64,000 nt of DNA. It comes from Colimorpha sp045576855. Lineage in GTDB: Bacteria > Bacteroidota > Bacteroidia > Bacteroidales > P3. The stretch covers positions 19,502 to 83,501 of the forward strand of contig JAZNHG010000038.1 of the NCBI GenBank assembly GCA_045576855.1, given 5' to 3'. A program made the position numbers and the translations under genes. Shown piece by piece: positions 1 to 7,262 of this stretch; the stretch's first letter is position 1; each line of letters starts with the position of its first letter. The notes under the pieces were generated by a model. It made no database searches. It was not told the DNA's origin and saw only the letters and a program-made list of their open reading frames with translations.

Positions 1-963
1 ATTAGTTTGTCAAAATCTTATTTGGATACTAAACTTCCAATACATGAAGTTTTAATTGATTACTTCCTTCCCCCTTTTTCCACTGAAGAATATTATCAAC
101 TCTACCACGACAGCGGCATTGAATACAATGTAGTGTATGGTGCCGCAAATGCAATCTTTGAAAATCCTGATGCTTTGTATGAGCAGTCGGTTAATCTTGC
201 CAAGCATCTCTACGAACAGAGTACTCACCCAAAAATCAAGGGGGGCGAGTTCTATACTGTCTATTTCAAAGACTGCATTGTGGACGGTGAAACGGTGGAT
301 GCCATTGGTTTATTCAAGTCGGAGAACAAGGACACTTTCTTAAAGGTGCTGCGTGAGGGGGGCAATTTTAACCTCGAAAGCGAACAGGGTATCAATATCA
401 AGAAACTTGACAAAGGGTGCCTTATATTCAACAAAGACCGTGAGAACGGCTATGTGGTGGCGGTAGTGGACAACACCAACAAAGGCATTGATGCACAATA
501 CTGGATTGATGACTTCCTGCATGTACGCCAACGTAAAGATGAATATGCCAACACCGAAAACGTCATGGCTATGGCCAAGCAGTTTATCACCAAGGAGCTG
601 CCAAAAGAATTTGAAGTGCCCAAAGCCGACCAGATTGACCTGTTGAACCGTTCGCTGCAATTCTTCAAAGAGAAAGACTCATTTGACATAGAAGAGTTTG
701 CCAACGAGGTGATTGAACAGCCAGAGGTGATAGAAAGTTTCAAAAGCTACAAGAAGAGCTATGAAGAAGAGCACGCAACGGAGATCGACGACAGTTTCAC
801 CATCTCGCAGCACGCCTTCAAAAAGCAGCAACGCAGCTATAAGCGTATCATTCGCCTTGACAAGAAAATCCAAATCATCATCGACGGCAACCGTGACCAC
901 GTGGAGCAAGGCGAAGACGAAAAAGGCAAGTACTACAAAGTCTACTACAATACTGAAGAATAA
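1..963 (+). CDS. Nucleoid-associated protein, NdpA/YejK-like, 5'-truncated by the window edge
   Basis: The reading frame is open to base 1 and 320 residues are visible. A TTG at position 7 could be read as a start, but the preceding codons are in frame and the protein begins in what looks like the middle of the family's N-terminal domain, so the true start lies upstream. Recognisable family segments are the YFLPPF region, the IKGGEFYTVYF strand, the DAIGLFKSENK strand and the KLDKGCLIFN strand. Members bind the nucleoid; in Bacteroidota they are often found in accessory regions. No partner is visible upstream. The next gene starts 22 bp downstream. Confidence 0.8.
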   Translation: MSLSKSYLDTKLPIHEVLIDYFLPPFSTEEYYQLYHDSGIEYNVVYGAANAIFENPDALYEQSVNLAKHLYEQSTHPKIKGGEFYTVYFKDCIVDGETVDAIGLFKSENKDTFLKVLREGGNFNLESEQGINIKKLDKGCLIFNKDRENGYVVAVVDNTNKGIDAQYWIDDFLHVRQRKDEYANTENVMAMAKQFITKELPKEFEVPKADQIDLLNRSLQFFKEKDSFDIEEFANEVIEQPEVIESFKSYKKSYEEEHATEIDDSFTISQHAFKKQQRSYKRIIRLDKKIQIIIDGNRDHVEQGEDEKGKYYKVYYNTEE

Positions 964-985
964 TACTATTCTACTGATAAATAAT

Positions 986-1555
986 ATGAAACAAAAGAAA
1001 TACAACCCCAAGATAATGGTCAGCTCATCTGTGTACGGATTCGAAAATGATTTGAAACAGATTTGCGCATTGTTGAGAACGATGGGGTACGAGGTTTGGA
1101 ACTCTCATATTGGTACAATAAAGGTCAATCCTAGATTGTCTAACATAGAGAACTGCTTAAAGGCGGTAGAGAAGTGTGACTTATTCCTTGGCATCATCCG
1201 GACAAACTGTGGTACAGGCAATATTGATGGAAAGAATATCACATTTGAGGAAATGAAGAAAGCTGTCGAAATGAAGAAGCCCTATTGGTTCCTCACCCAT
1301 AGAGATGTTGTTTTCGCCAGACAACTATTTAAAAACATCGAGACAGCTCCAATATCATTCAAGAGCAAGAAGTTTTTTGACCCACTTTGCCTAGAGATGT
1401 ATAATTTTGTCATAAAGGACGACGTGCCTATAGGTGAAAGAACGGGAAATTGGAACCAAGAGTTCTATCAATTTGATGATATAGCAAGATACCTAAAGAC
1501 TCAATTTAAAGACAAAGAGTCTATTTTAAGACTACTTAATAGGGAGGAACAATAA
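986..1555 (+). CDS. DUF4062 domain protein
   Basis: A 189-residue protein. I start it at the ATG at 986, because an upstream extension of the frame would overlap the previous gene. Residues from about 8 carry the DUF4062 signature: KIMVSSSV at the start, a GYEVWNS strand, and the CDLFLGIIRTNCG segment followed by TFEEMKKA. The fold is thought to be nucleotide-hydrolase or TIR-like, and the domain is common in defence and signalling genes. Its stop overlaps the ATG of the AlbA_2 ATPase by one base (TAATG), so the two are translationally coupled and probably work together. The enzymatic activity is unknown. Confidence 0.8.
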   Translation: MKQKKYNPKIMVSSSVYGFENDLKQICALLRTMGYEVWNSHIGTIKVNPRLSNIENCLKAVEKCDLFLGIIRTNCGTGNIDGKNITFEEMKKAVEMKKPYWFLTHRDVVFARQLFKNIETAPISFKSKKFFDPLCLEMYNFVIKDDVPIGERTGNWNQEFYQFDDIARYLKTQFKDKESILRLLNREEQ

Positions 1556-2964
1556 TGGACAACACATTTGTAATAGACAATCTTTTGCGACAGAACGAAA
1601 GCGATGTTCTTGAGTTCAAAGAGAAATATTTCCCAGAAGTGATTGCAAAGAATGTTACTGCCATGCTGAACAATCGCGGTGGAGATATTCTTGTCGGCAT
1701 AACAGATGACAAGCGAGTTATTGGCATTGATAAAGGTATTCAAATTGAGAAGCTTTTAAGCAGATTATTGTCCGGAATCACCCCCTCTGCACCAATTGAT
1801 GTCCAGTTAGTTGACTATGATGGAAAAAACATACTGATGATTCGTGTATGGGAAGGCAGTCAAAAGCCCTATTCCTATAAGGGAACGATATATCAAAAGA
1901 TTGGTAATCGCGGTAAAAGCCTATCAAAGATTCTTTCCGACAGAAAAGATGCTGATATCAATTGGGAAAGGTTGCCTCTACTCGGAGCCGACCTCTCGGA
2001 TTTGGATATGGAAGAGGTCAAAAAGACAGTCGATCAACTGCAGGAGTCAGGGAAATCAACGACAGCCGATACAGAGGAGTTTTTGATAAACAATGGTTTG
2101 ATACAGAATGGAAACATCACGAATGCCTGCGCCTTGTTGTACGCAAAGAATCCATCCAGATTCTATACCCAATGCGTTATCCGATTGTCTGTCTTTTCGT
2201 CGGACTCCCCTTCGGATTTAGTAGAGGCAAGAAACTACACTGGAAATATATTCAAGAATGCAGAGGCGATATTTCAATTTTTTGATGAATACTACAAAAA
2301 GAGTATAGTCATTGACGCACCTCAACGAACAGAGAAATGGAATTATCCTCGTGTCGCCGTCAGGGAGGGTGTGATGAACGCGATAGTACACAGAGACTAT
2401 AGTTTCTACCAAGGGTTCCTCCATATTCAAGTTTACCCAACTCACCTTGACATTCTGAACTATGGCACAATGGAACCCATTGTTTCATATGCGACAAAAG
2501 GAATACTGGAATATTCTATGCTGAGAAACCCAGACATTGCCTATCAATGCTACTATAGAAAACTAATTGAAATGCGAGGGACAGGTATTATGCGCATGAA
2601 TGACGAGTGTAAAAAACTTGGTCTTAATCCCCCAGCTGTCAGCATTGAAGGTAATGTAGTAAAAGTATCGTTCTCTATCCAACAATGGGGTGTAAATAAT
2701 TCCATCGTTAGCGCCATGGAAAGATTGTTAGATTCCTCAATTGAAGGTCTTTCATCAAGTGTCAGAATGAAAATGCTTGCAATTCTTAACAGCATCAATA
2801 GTAAACCAGGTATAAAATCATTGGGACTGAGCGATGCAACAGGCATTCCCAAAAAAACCATTGATAGATACTTGTTAGAATTAAAGAAAGCGAATATTAT
2901 CAGGTATGAAGGGTCTGCTAAAAACGGCGGATACCATATTGATGATACAACGTCGAAGTCCTAA
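1555..2964 (+). CDS. AlbA_2 (Schlafen-type) and HATPase_c_4 regulator with C-terminal winged helix
   Basis: A 469-residue protein. Residues about 12-110 form an AlbA_2 domain (ESDVLEFKEK, NNRGGDILVGITDD). Residues about 260-370 are an ATPase of the HATPase_c_4 type (VREGVMNAIVHRDYS, then MRGTGIMRM). Residues about 400-465 look like a winged helix (LGLSDATGIPKKTIDRYLLELK). Such proteins are annotated as ATP-binding transcriptional regulators. It is coupled to the DUF4062 gene upstream. After the TAA at 2962 the same frame stays open for 41 codons, to 3088, and encodes a tetrapeptide repeat tail (see the repeat entry). The gene may therefore be a shortened form of a longer protein. Confidence 0.85.
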   Translation: MDNTFVIDNLLRQNESDVLEFKEKYFPEVIAKNVTAMLNNRGGDILVGITDDKRVIGIDKGIQIEKLLSRLLSGITPSAPIDVQLVDYDGKNILMIRVWEGSQKPYSYKGTIYQKIGNRGKSLSKILSDRKDADINWERLPLLGADLSDLDMEEVKKTVDQLQESGKSTTADTEEFLINNGLIQNGNITNACALLYAKNPSRFYTQCVIRLSVFSSDSPSDLVEARNYTGNIFKNAEAIFQFFDEYYKKSIVIDAPQRTEKWNYPRVAVREGVMNAIVHRDYSFYQGFLHIQVYPTHLDILNYGTMEPIVSYATKGILEYSMLRNPDIAYQCYYRKLIEMRGTGIMRMNDECKKLGLNPPAVSIEGNVVKVSFSIQQWGVNNSIVSAMERLLDSSIEGLSSSVRMKMLAILNSINSKPGIKSLGLSDATGIPKKTIDRYLLELKKANIIRYEGSAKNGGYHIDDTTSKS

Positions 2965-2988
2965 GACATCAATCAATATGTGTATAAA

Positions 2989-3076
2989 GATGAGTATATA
3001 AATGAGCATATAAATGAGTATGTAAATGAGTATATAAATGAGTATATAAATGAGTATGTAAATGAGTATGTAAATG
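2989..3076 (+). repeat. 12-bp tandem array encoding an in-frame NEY(V/I) tail beyond the AlbA_2 stop
   Basis: Seven near-perfect 12-bp units of the form AATGAGTATRTA run from 2989 to 3072, followed by a partial unit. Read in the frame of the upstream AlbA_2 gene, past its TAA at 2962-2964, they translate as repeated NEYV, NEYI or NEHI and then stop at 3088-3090. Because 12 is divisible by 3, changes in copy number keep the frame. Confidence 0.9.
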
Positions 3077-3139
3077 AAGGCTACTGGTAAATACTGGAAC
3101 AAAAACAGATATTAGTGCCCAGATTGAACTAAAGAAAAG

Positions 3140-3517
3140 ATGAAGCAAGAAAATACAAACCAGCATGTCGTCATCAAGAATATGCAAGGCGAAGTAATTG
3201 CCCGACTTGGGGAGGAGCAAGGCTGCACCGACGACCTCAGCACAGCATACCTCGACGAGTTGGACCTGAGCAATGCCGACCTTGAAGGTGCCGACCTCTC
3301 CGATGCCTATATTGGATTCTGCGACCTTACTGGCGCCAACCTCCGCAATGTCGATTTAAGCAATGCCACGATAGAATGCTGCACGGTGAAGGATGCTGAT
3401 TTCTCTGGCGCCGACCTCAGTGGTGCCGAAATAGACAGTACAACCGACATCTGTCTGGAAGCCATCATCGACGACGAAACGGTCTTCCCCTCGCACCACA
3501 GACCTTCATACATGTAA
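3140..3517 (+). CDS. Small pentapeptide-repeat protein
   Basis: A 125-residue protein whose residues 33-105 consist of A(D/N)LxX pentapeptides (LDLSNADLEGADLSDA, DLTGANLRNVDLSNA, DADFSGADLSGAE). These are expected to fold as a right-handed quadrilateral beta-helix. The N-terminal 30 residues form a separate short segment (VVIKNMQGEVIARLGEE). Pentapeptide proteins include DNA mimics that protect gyrase, but most have no known role, and nothing here points to a partner. It lies between the AlbA_2 gene and an AlbA_2 remnant. The translation start at 3140 is the only in-frame ATG before the repeat. Confidence 0.8.
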   Translation: MKQENTNQHVVIKNMQGEVIARLGEEQGCTDDLSTAYLDELDLSNADLEGADLSDAYIGFCDLTGANLRNVDLSNATIECCTVKDADFSGADLSGAEIDSTTDICLEAIIDDETVFPSHHRPSYM

Positions 3518-3549
3518 GAATAAAACAACAAAGATTATCAAATATAGCC

Positions 3550-3639
3550 AAGACCAACCGCATAGAATTCAAACGAGAACTGACCGACAACCTTGACATT
3601 GAAAAGTTAGTGGATGATGGACTGCATGAATATAATTAA
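3550..3639 (+). pseudogene. Remnant of a second AlbA_2-domain gene
   Basis: The frame 3550-3639 reads KTNRIEFKRELTDNLDIEK and then a different tail ending HEYN and a stop. The first part closely resembles the start of the AlbA_2 (Schlafen) domain, which usually begins with a NRIEFK-type motif. There is no ATG at the front and the rest of the domain is missing. I read it as the fused ends of a gene that lost its interior by deletion. The resemblance rests on about 19 residues. Confidence 0.55.
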
Positions 3640-3644
3640 CGACA

Positions 3645-4523
3645 ATGAGCAATAAGAAATCTATACGTTTTTTCAACGACTACGAGGTGCGAGCCGTGTG
3701 GGACGGGGAGAACAGTAAGTGGTGGTTCTCTGCCACGGATATCGTACGCGCCATCAACGATGAAGAGGACTACAAGAAATGCCGTAACTATTGGAAATAC
3801 TTGAAGGGAAAAATGGCCAAAGAGGGAGTTCAACTGGTTAGTGTCACTAACCACTTCAAATTCCAAGCCCCTGACGGCAAGCAGCGTGCCGCCGATGCTC
3901 TTGATGCTGATGCCGTACAGACTCTTGCGCAGCACTACCCCAACAACCGCGCCAACGCTTTCCTCAACAGGTTCGTTTACAGCGACAACACCATAGACGG
4001 CCAAAGCAAGAAAAAGGCCTACACGCTGGCAGAAAGCGGTATCCTCGACAGTATGAATCCCGGCACCGTTAAATGCCTGCAGCAAATACACGCCTACCTC
4101 TTCGGAGGACTCTACGACTTCGCGGGCAAGATACGCACGAAAACCATCGCCAAAGGCGACACTCTGTTCTGCTTGGCGGAACACCTGCAAAGCTACATGA
4201 AGACCGTGGAGGCAATGCCGGAAACGACATTCGATGAGATTGTAGACAAATACGTGGAGATGAACGCGGCACACCCATTCATGGAAGGCAATGGCCGCTC
4301 GACACGTATCTGGCTCGATATGATTTTCAAAAAACGGATGAAGATGTGCGTCGACTGGAGCAAGATAGACAAACGGGACTACCTCGACGCCATGATAGCC
4401 AGCCAGACCGACAGCAGCCGTATCCGCGAACTCCTCAAAGGGGCACTGACAGACCGCATCGACGACCGCGAGATATTCATGAAAGGCATCGATTACTCCT
4501 ATTACTACGAACAGGAAGACTGA
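3645..4523 (+). CDS. Bro-N/Fic fusion protein (probable AMPylator)
   Basis: A 292-residue protein. Residues about 7-108 resemble the Bro-N domain of phage antirepressors (KWWFSATDIVRAI, RNYWKYLK, then a DGKQR turn). Residues about 120-260 are a Fic domain with the complete active-site motif HPFMEGNGRSTR, with His210 as the catalytic base and Glu214 in the metal position. Fic enzymes usually transfer AMP from ATP to hydroxyl groups of target proteins. I see no clear (S/T)xxxE(G/N) inhibitory helix, so control may come from the N-terminal domain or from a partner. The gene starts six bases after the AlbA_2 remnant, inside the AT-richer accessory block. Confidence 0.85.
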   Translation: MSNKKSIRFFNDYEVRAVWDGENSKWWFSATDIVRAINDEEDYKKCRNYWKYLKGKMAKEGVQLVSVTNHFKFQAPDGKQRAADALDADAVQTLAQHYPNNRANAFLNRFVYSDNTIDGQSKKKAYTLAESGILDSMNPGTVKCLQQIHAYLFGGLYDFAGKIRTKTIAKGDTLFCLAEHLQSYMKTVEAMPETTFDEIVDKYVEMNAAHPFMEGNGRSTRIWLDMIFKKRMKMCVDWSKIDKRDYLDAMIASQTDSSRIRELLKGALTDRIDDREIFMKGIDYSYYYEQED

Positions 4524-4530
4524 CAAATAT

Positions 4531-6543
4531 ATGGGACATTTTTTGCCGATTACGTTGGAAGAGGTGAAGCGGTTGGGGTGGGAGCAGGTGGATGTGGTGC
4601 TGGTGACGGGCGACGCCTACATCGACCACCCGTCGTTTGGGACGGCGGTGATCGGGCGGACGCTGGAGGCGGCGGGATACCGCGTGGCTATCATCCCGCA
4701 GCCGAACTGGAGGGATGACCTCAGGGATTTCCGCAAGTTCGGGCGACCGAGGCTGTTCTTCGGGGTGACGAGCGGGGCGATGGACTCTATGGTGAACCAC
4801 TACACGGCGGCGCGGCGTCTGCGTCACGACGACGCCTATACGCCAGGCGGACAGTTCGGATTCCGGCCCGACAGGGCGACATACGTGTACACGCGGATGC
4901 TGAAACAGATATACCCCGATGTGCCGGTCATCATAGCGGGCATCGAGGCCTCCATGCGACGGCTGGCGCACTACGACTACTGGGACGACAAACTGTTTCC
5001 CTCCATACTGATCGACACGCCGGCGGACCTGCTTAACTACGGGATGGGGGAGAGGACGACGCTGAAAATAGCACGCCTGCTCGACGAGGGGAAGGGGATA
5101 GAGGCCTGCTATGGGCTGCCTCAGGTGGCGTATGTGGCGGCGGGCGCAAGCGCCCGCGCACGGGACAAAGGCGAGAGGGAAGGGACGGCGTTTTTGTCTA
5201 CGGAGGAACGGAGTGAAGGAATTATTCCAAACCTCCTGTACTCCGCAGAAATAAAAGAACTCCACTGCTTCGAGGAGTGCCAGAAGAGCAAGCGGGCGGA
5301 GGCGGAGAACTATCAGGTTATCGAGCGGGAGAGCAACAAGATTGAGTGCGCGACGCTGGTGCAACGGCACGGCGACCGCCTGGTGGTGGTCAACCCACCG
5401 GAGCCGCCGATGACGACGGAGGAGATCGACGCCAGCTTCGACCTGCCGTACATGCGGTTGCCGCACCCCAAATACAAGAAGCGCGGGCCGATACCGGCCT
5501 TCGAGATGATACGCTGGAGCGTGAACACACACCGCGGCTGCTTCGGTGGCTGCTCGTTCTGCACCATCAGCGCCCACCAAGGCAAGCAGATAGCCTCGCG
5601 CAGCGAGGAGAGCATCCTCAATGAGGTAAACCTCATCACCCATGACCCGGAATTCCACGGAGTGCTGACGGACCTCGGCGGGCCGTCGGCCAACATGTGG
5701 CGCATGAAGGGCAAGAACCAAGAACTCTGCCGCAAGTGCAGCCGCTACAGCTGCTCGATGCCCACGATGTGCAAGAACCTGGACAGCGACCACAGCGCGA
5801 TGATTGAACTTCTGCGCAAGGTAAGCGCGCACCCCAAGGTGAAGCACCTGTACGTGGGGAGCGGGATACGGTGCGACCTTTTTCAAGATGGAGGCGACAG
5901 CTTGGGAGCGCAGCCGTCCCGGCTGCATGCAGGCGGGACGCCTGCGTACCCGATGGCAGGCGGGACGCCTGCGTACCCGGGGGGCAATCACGGCTGGCAG
6001 TACTTTAGAGAGGTGGTTGTCAACCACACCAGTGGGCGCCTGAAGGTGGCGCCGGAGCACACGTCGGACGCGGTGCTGGCGCTGATGCGCAAGCCGTCGT
6101 TCAGCCTCTTCAAGGAGACGAAACGGCGCTTTGACGAGATATGCAAGCAGGCGGGGCTGCGGTATCAGCTGATACCCTACTTCATCAGCAGCCACCCCGG
6201 CTGCCGTCTGCAGGACATGGCGGAGCTGGCGCTGGAGATGAAGCGCATGGGCTACCGCCTGGAGCAGATACAGGACTTCACGCCCACGCCTATGACGCTG
6301 AGCACGGAGATGTACTACACCGGCATCGACCCCACGACGATGAAGCCCGTCTACGTGGCCACCGCCCCTGGCGACAAGGCCGACCAGCGGCGCCTCTTCT
6401 TCTTCTACAAGCCCGAGATGCAGCGCGACATCGTCGCAAGTTTGCGCCGAGGCGGTTGCGAACGCTACATTCAGCCGCTCTTCGGAGGGCAAAAAACGGT
6501 TACGGAAGGGCGAAAAAGGGCGTTTCGAAAGGGCGAGAGGTGA
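4531..6543 (+). CDS. ygiQ: YgiQ-family radical SAM protein
   Basis: A 670-residue protein of the UPF0313/YgiQ family. The N-terminal domain (residues about 1-290) has the characteristic YIDHPSFG, VIAGIEASMRRLAHYDYW and LNYGMGE segments. The radical SAM cluster ligands are Cys337, Cys341 and Cys344 in CFGGCSFC. The C-terminal half has LKVAPEHTS and FTPTPMTLSTEMYYTG. The substrate is unknown for the whole family. Two stretches look inserted: codons about 203-243 (5138-5260) and about 457-484 (5895-5985). Both are rich in GC palindromes, and the second holds a 23-bp direct repeat, yet the frame is kept. The C-terminal tail (basic, KTVTEGRKR) is also atypical. Confidence 0.92.
   Translation: MGHFLPITLEEVKRLGWEQVDVVLVTGDAYIDHPSFGTAVIGRTLEAAGYRVAIIPQPNWRDDLRDFRKFGRPRLFFGVTSGAMDSMVNHYTAARRLRHDDAYTPGGQFGFRPDRATYVYTRMLKQIYPDVPVIIAGIEASMRRLAHYDYWDDKLFPSILIDTPADLLNYGMGERTTLKIARLLDEGKGIEACYGLPQVAYVAAGASARARDKGEREGTAFLSTEERSEGIIPNLLYSAEIKELHCFEECQKSKRAEAENYQVIERESNKIECATLVQRHGDRLVVVNPPEPPMTTEEIDASFDLPYMRLPHPKYKKRGPIPAFEMIRWSVNTHRGCFGGCSFCTISAHQGKQIASRSEESILNEVNLITHDPEFHGVLTDLGGPSANMWRMKGKNQELCRKCSRYSCSMPTMCKNLDSDHSAMIELLRKVSAHPKVKHLYVGSGIRCDLFQDGGDSLGAQPSRLHAGGTPAYPMAGGTPAYPGGNHGWQYFREVVVNHTSGRLKVAPEHTSDAVLALMRKPSFSLFKETKRRFDEICKQAGLRYQLIPYFISSHPGCRLQDMAELALEMKRMGYRLEQIQDFTPTPMTLSTEMYYTGIDPTTMKPVYVATAPGDKADQRRLFFFYKPEMQRDIVASLRRGGCERYIQPLFGGQKTVTEGRKRAFRKGER
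5929..5978 (+). repeat. Two direct copies of a 23-bp palindromic repeat inside ygiQ
   Basis: The unit starting GCAGGCGGGACGCCTGC and ending GTACCC occurs at 5929-5951 and again at 5956-5978, separated by 4 bp. Each unit contains the 6-bp inverted arms GCAGGC/GCCTGC. A third palindrome, GCAGCC/GGCTGC, lies just before it at 5910-5926. A further GC palindrome, GCGGGCGC/GCGCCCGC, is at 5140-5157 in the same gene. All are inside the open reading frame. Confidence 0.85.
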
Positions 6544-6603
6544 GGATTTTGTAAAATTAACATACTGATAAGTAGTGTGTTGTGTAAAATTTGCAAAAAA
6601 TAT

Positions 6604-6634
6604 TTTGTCAGTATGGAAAATGTTCGTACTTTTG
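6604..6634 (+). promoter_or_regulatory. Bacteroidota-type promoter of tRNA-Glu
   Basis: TTTG at 6604-6607 is followed after 19 bp by TACTTTTG at 6627-6634, an exact match to TTTG-N19-TAnnTTTG. The tRNA begins 46 bp further on. Confidence 0.8.
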
Positions 6635-6679
6635 CACCCGCTTTCAAGAGAGAAAGCGTCCTCGGGACAAGAACAATAT

Positions 6680-6753
6680 GCCGCATTCGTCTAGTGGTCC
6701 AGGACATCTGCCTCTCACGCAGAAGATCATCAGTTCGACTCTGATATGCGGTA
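6680..6753 (+). tRNA. tRNA-Glu (anticodon CUC)
   Basis: A cloverleaf can be drawn by hand. The acceptor arms are GCCGCAT and ATGCGGT (6746-6752), with a G-U first pair. The D arm contains AGTGGTCCAGGAC. The anticodon stem is TCTGC/GCAGA with loop CTCTCAC, which puts CTC at positions 34-36. The T arm is ATCAG-TTCGACT-CTGAT. CCA is not encoded. It stands alone, with its own promoter upstream and a terminator directly after it. CUC reads GAG, so it would supplement a tRNA-Glu(UUC) elsewhere. Confidence 0.9.
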
Positions 6754-6757
6754 CTAA

Positions 6758-6790
6758 AGCGACAAAATCCAATGGTTTTGTCGCTTTTCT
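6758..6790 (+). terminator. Rho-independent terminator after tRNA-Glu
   Basis: A 10-bp perfect stem (6758-6767 paired with 6776-6785, arms AGCGACAAAA/TTTTGTCGCT) with an 8-nt loop, followed by a T-rich tail. It starts five bases after the tRNA. Confidence 0.85.
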
Positions 6791-6879
6791 TTTGTGCCCG
6801 TTCGGGCGGTTGCAGGTGGGTGTTTAACTTTTTTTATGAATAAACCGCTTGCAAAATTCAAATACACACTGAGGGGGTT

Positions 6880-7103
6880 GGGATTGAGAATTGAGAATTG
6901 AAAATTGAAAATGAATAGTTGACAGTTGACAATTGGCAATCGATATTTCGTAGTCAACTGATATTCATCATTTATCATTCATCATTCATCACTCCTACCT
7001 CCCCCCTCCTACCTCCGCCCTAACAAGGGTCATCCTACCATCAACGTACCATCATCCTACCACCATCCTACCACCATCCTACCATTTTAACATTTCGGAA
7101 GCC
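6880..7103. repeat. Spacer word arrays and family-1 composite repeat between tRNA-Glu and truA
   Basis: This gene-free stretch holds two arrays. At 6880-7000, the word GAGAATTGA/GAAAATTGA and then AGTTGAC are followed by an inverted half (GTCAACTG, then repeated TTCATCA). At 7025-7103 a composite element starts AAGGGTCATCC, continues with about five CTACCACCAT-like units and ends TTTAACATTTCGGAAGCC. The same head and tail occur at 31144-31223 and 31322-31400. The remaining bases up to 7220 show no further structure that I can see. Confidence 0.8.
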
Positions 7104-7220
7104 ATGTTGGCCGATGTTTGGCGAGGGCGATGTTGGAGGATGGGTAGGGGTGAAGGGCGGCTGTCCGGGACGGTGTGTCGGGACGAAGGCGGCGGCCACG
7201 GAAGGATTTTTGACACGGGC

Positions 7221-7251
7221 TTTGTCGGGTCGAGAAAATTGTGTATTTTTG
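7221..7251 (+). promoter_or_regulatory. Promoter of truA
   Basis: TTTG at 7221-7224, a 19-bp spacer and TATTTTTG at 7244-7251 match the Bacteroidota consensus. The truA ATG is only 12 bp beyond the -7 box, so the transcript would have a leader of a few bases at most. Confidence 0.8.
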
Positions 7252-7262
7252 CACTTTGAAAT

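Noticed and set aside
1..4523. Prophage
   Set aside because: Bro-N and Fic domains occur in phages, but there are no structural, integrase or lysis genes.
4477..6492. Long minus-strand open frame (671 codons) opposite ygiQ
   Set aside because: It mirrors the GC-rich codon pattern of ygiQ, has no recognisable motif, and ygiQ is a clear family member.
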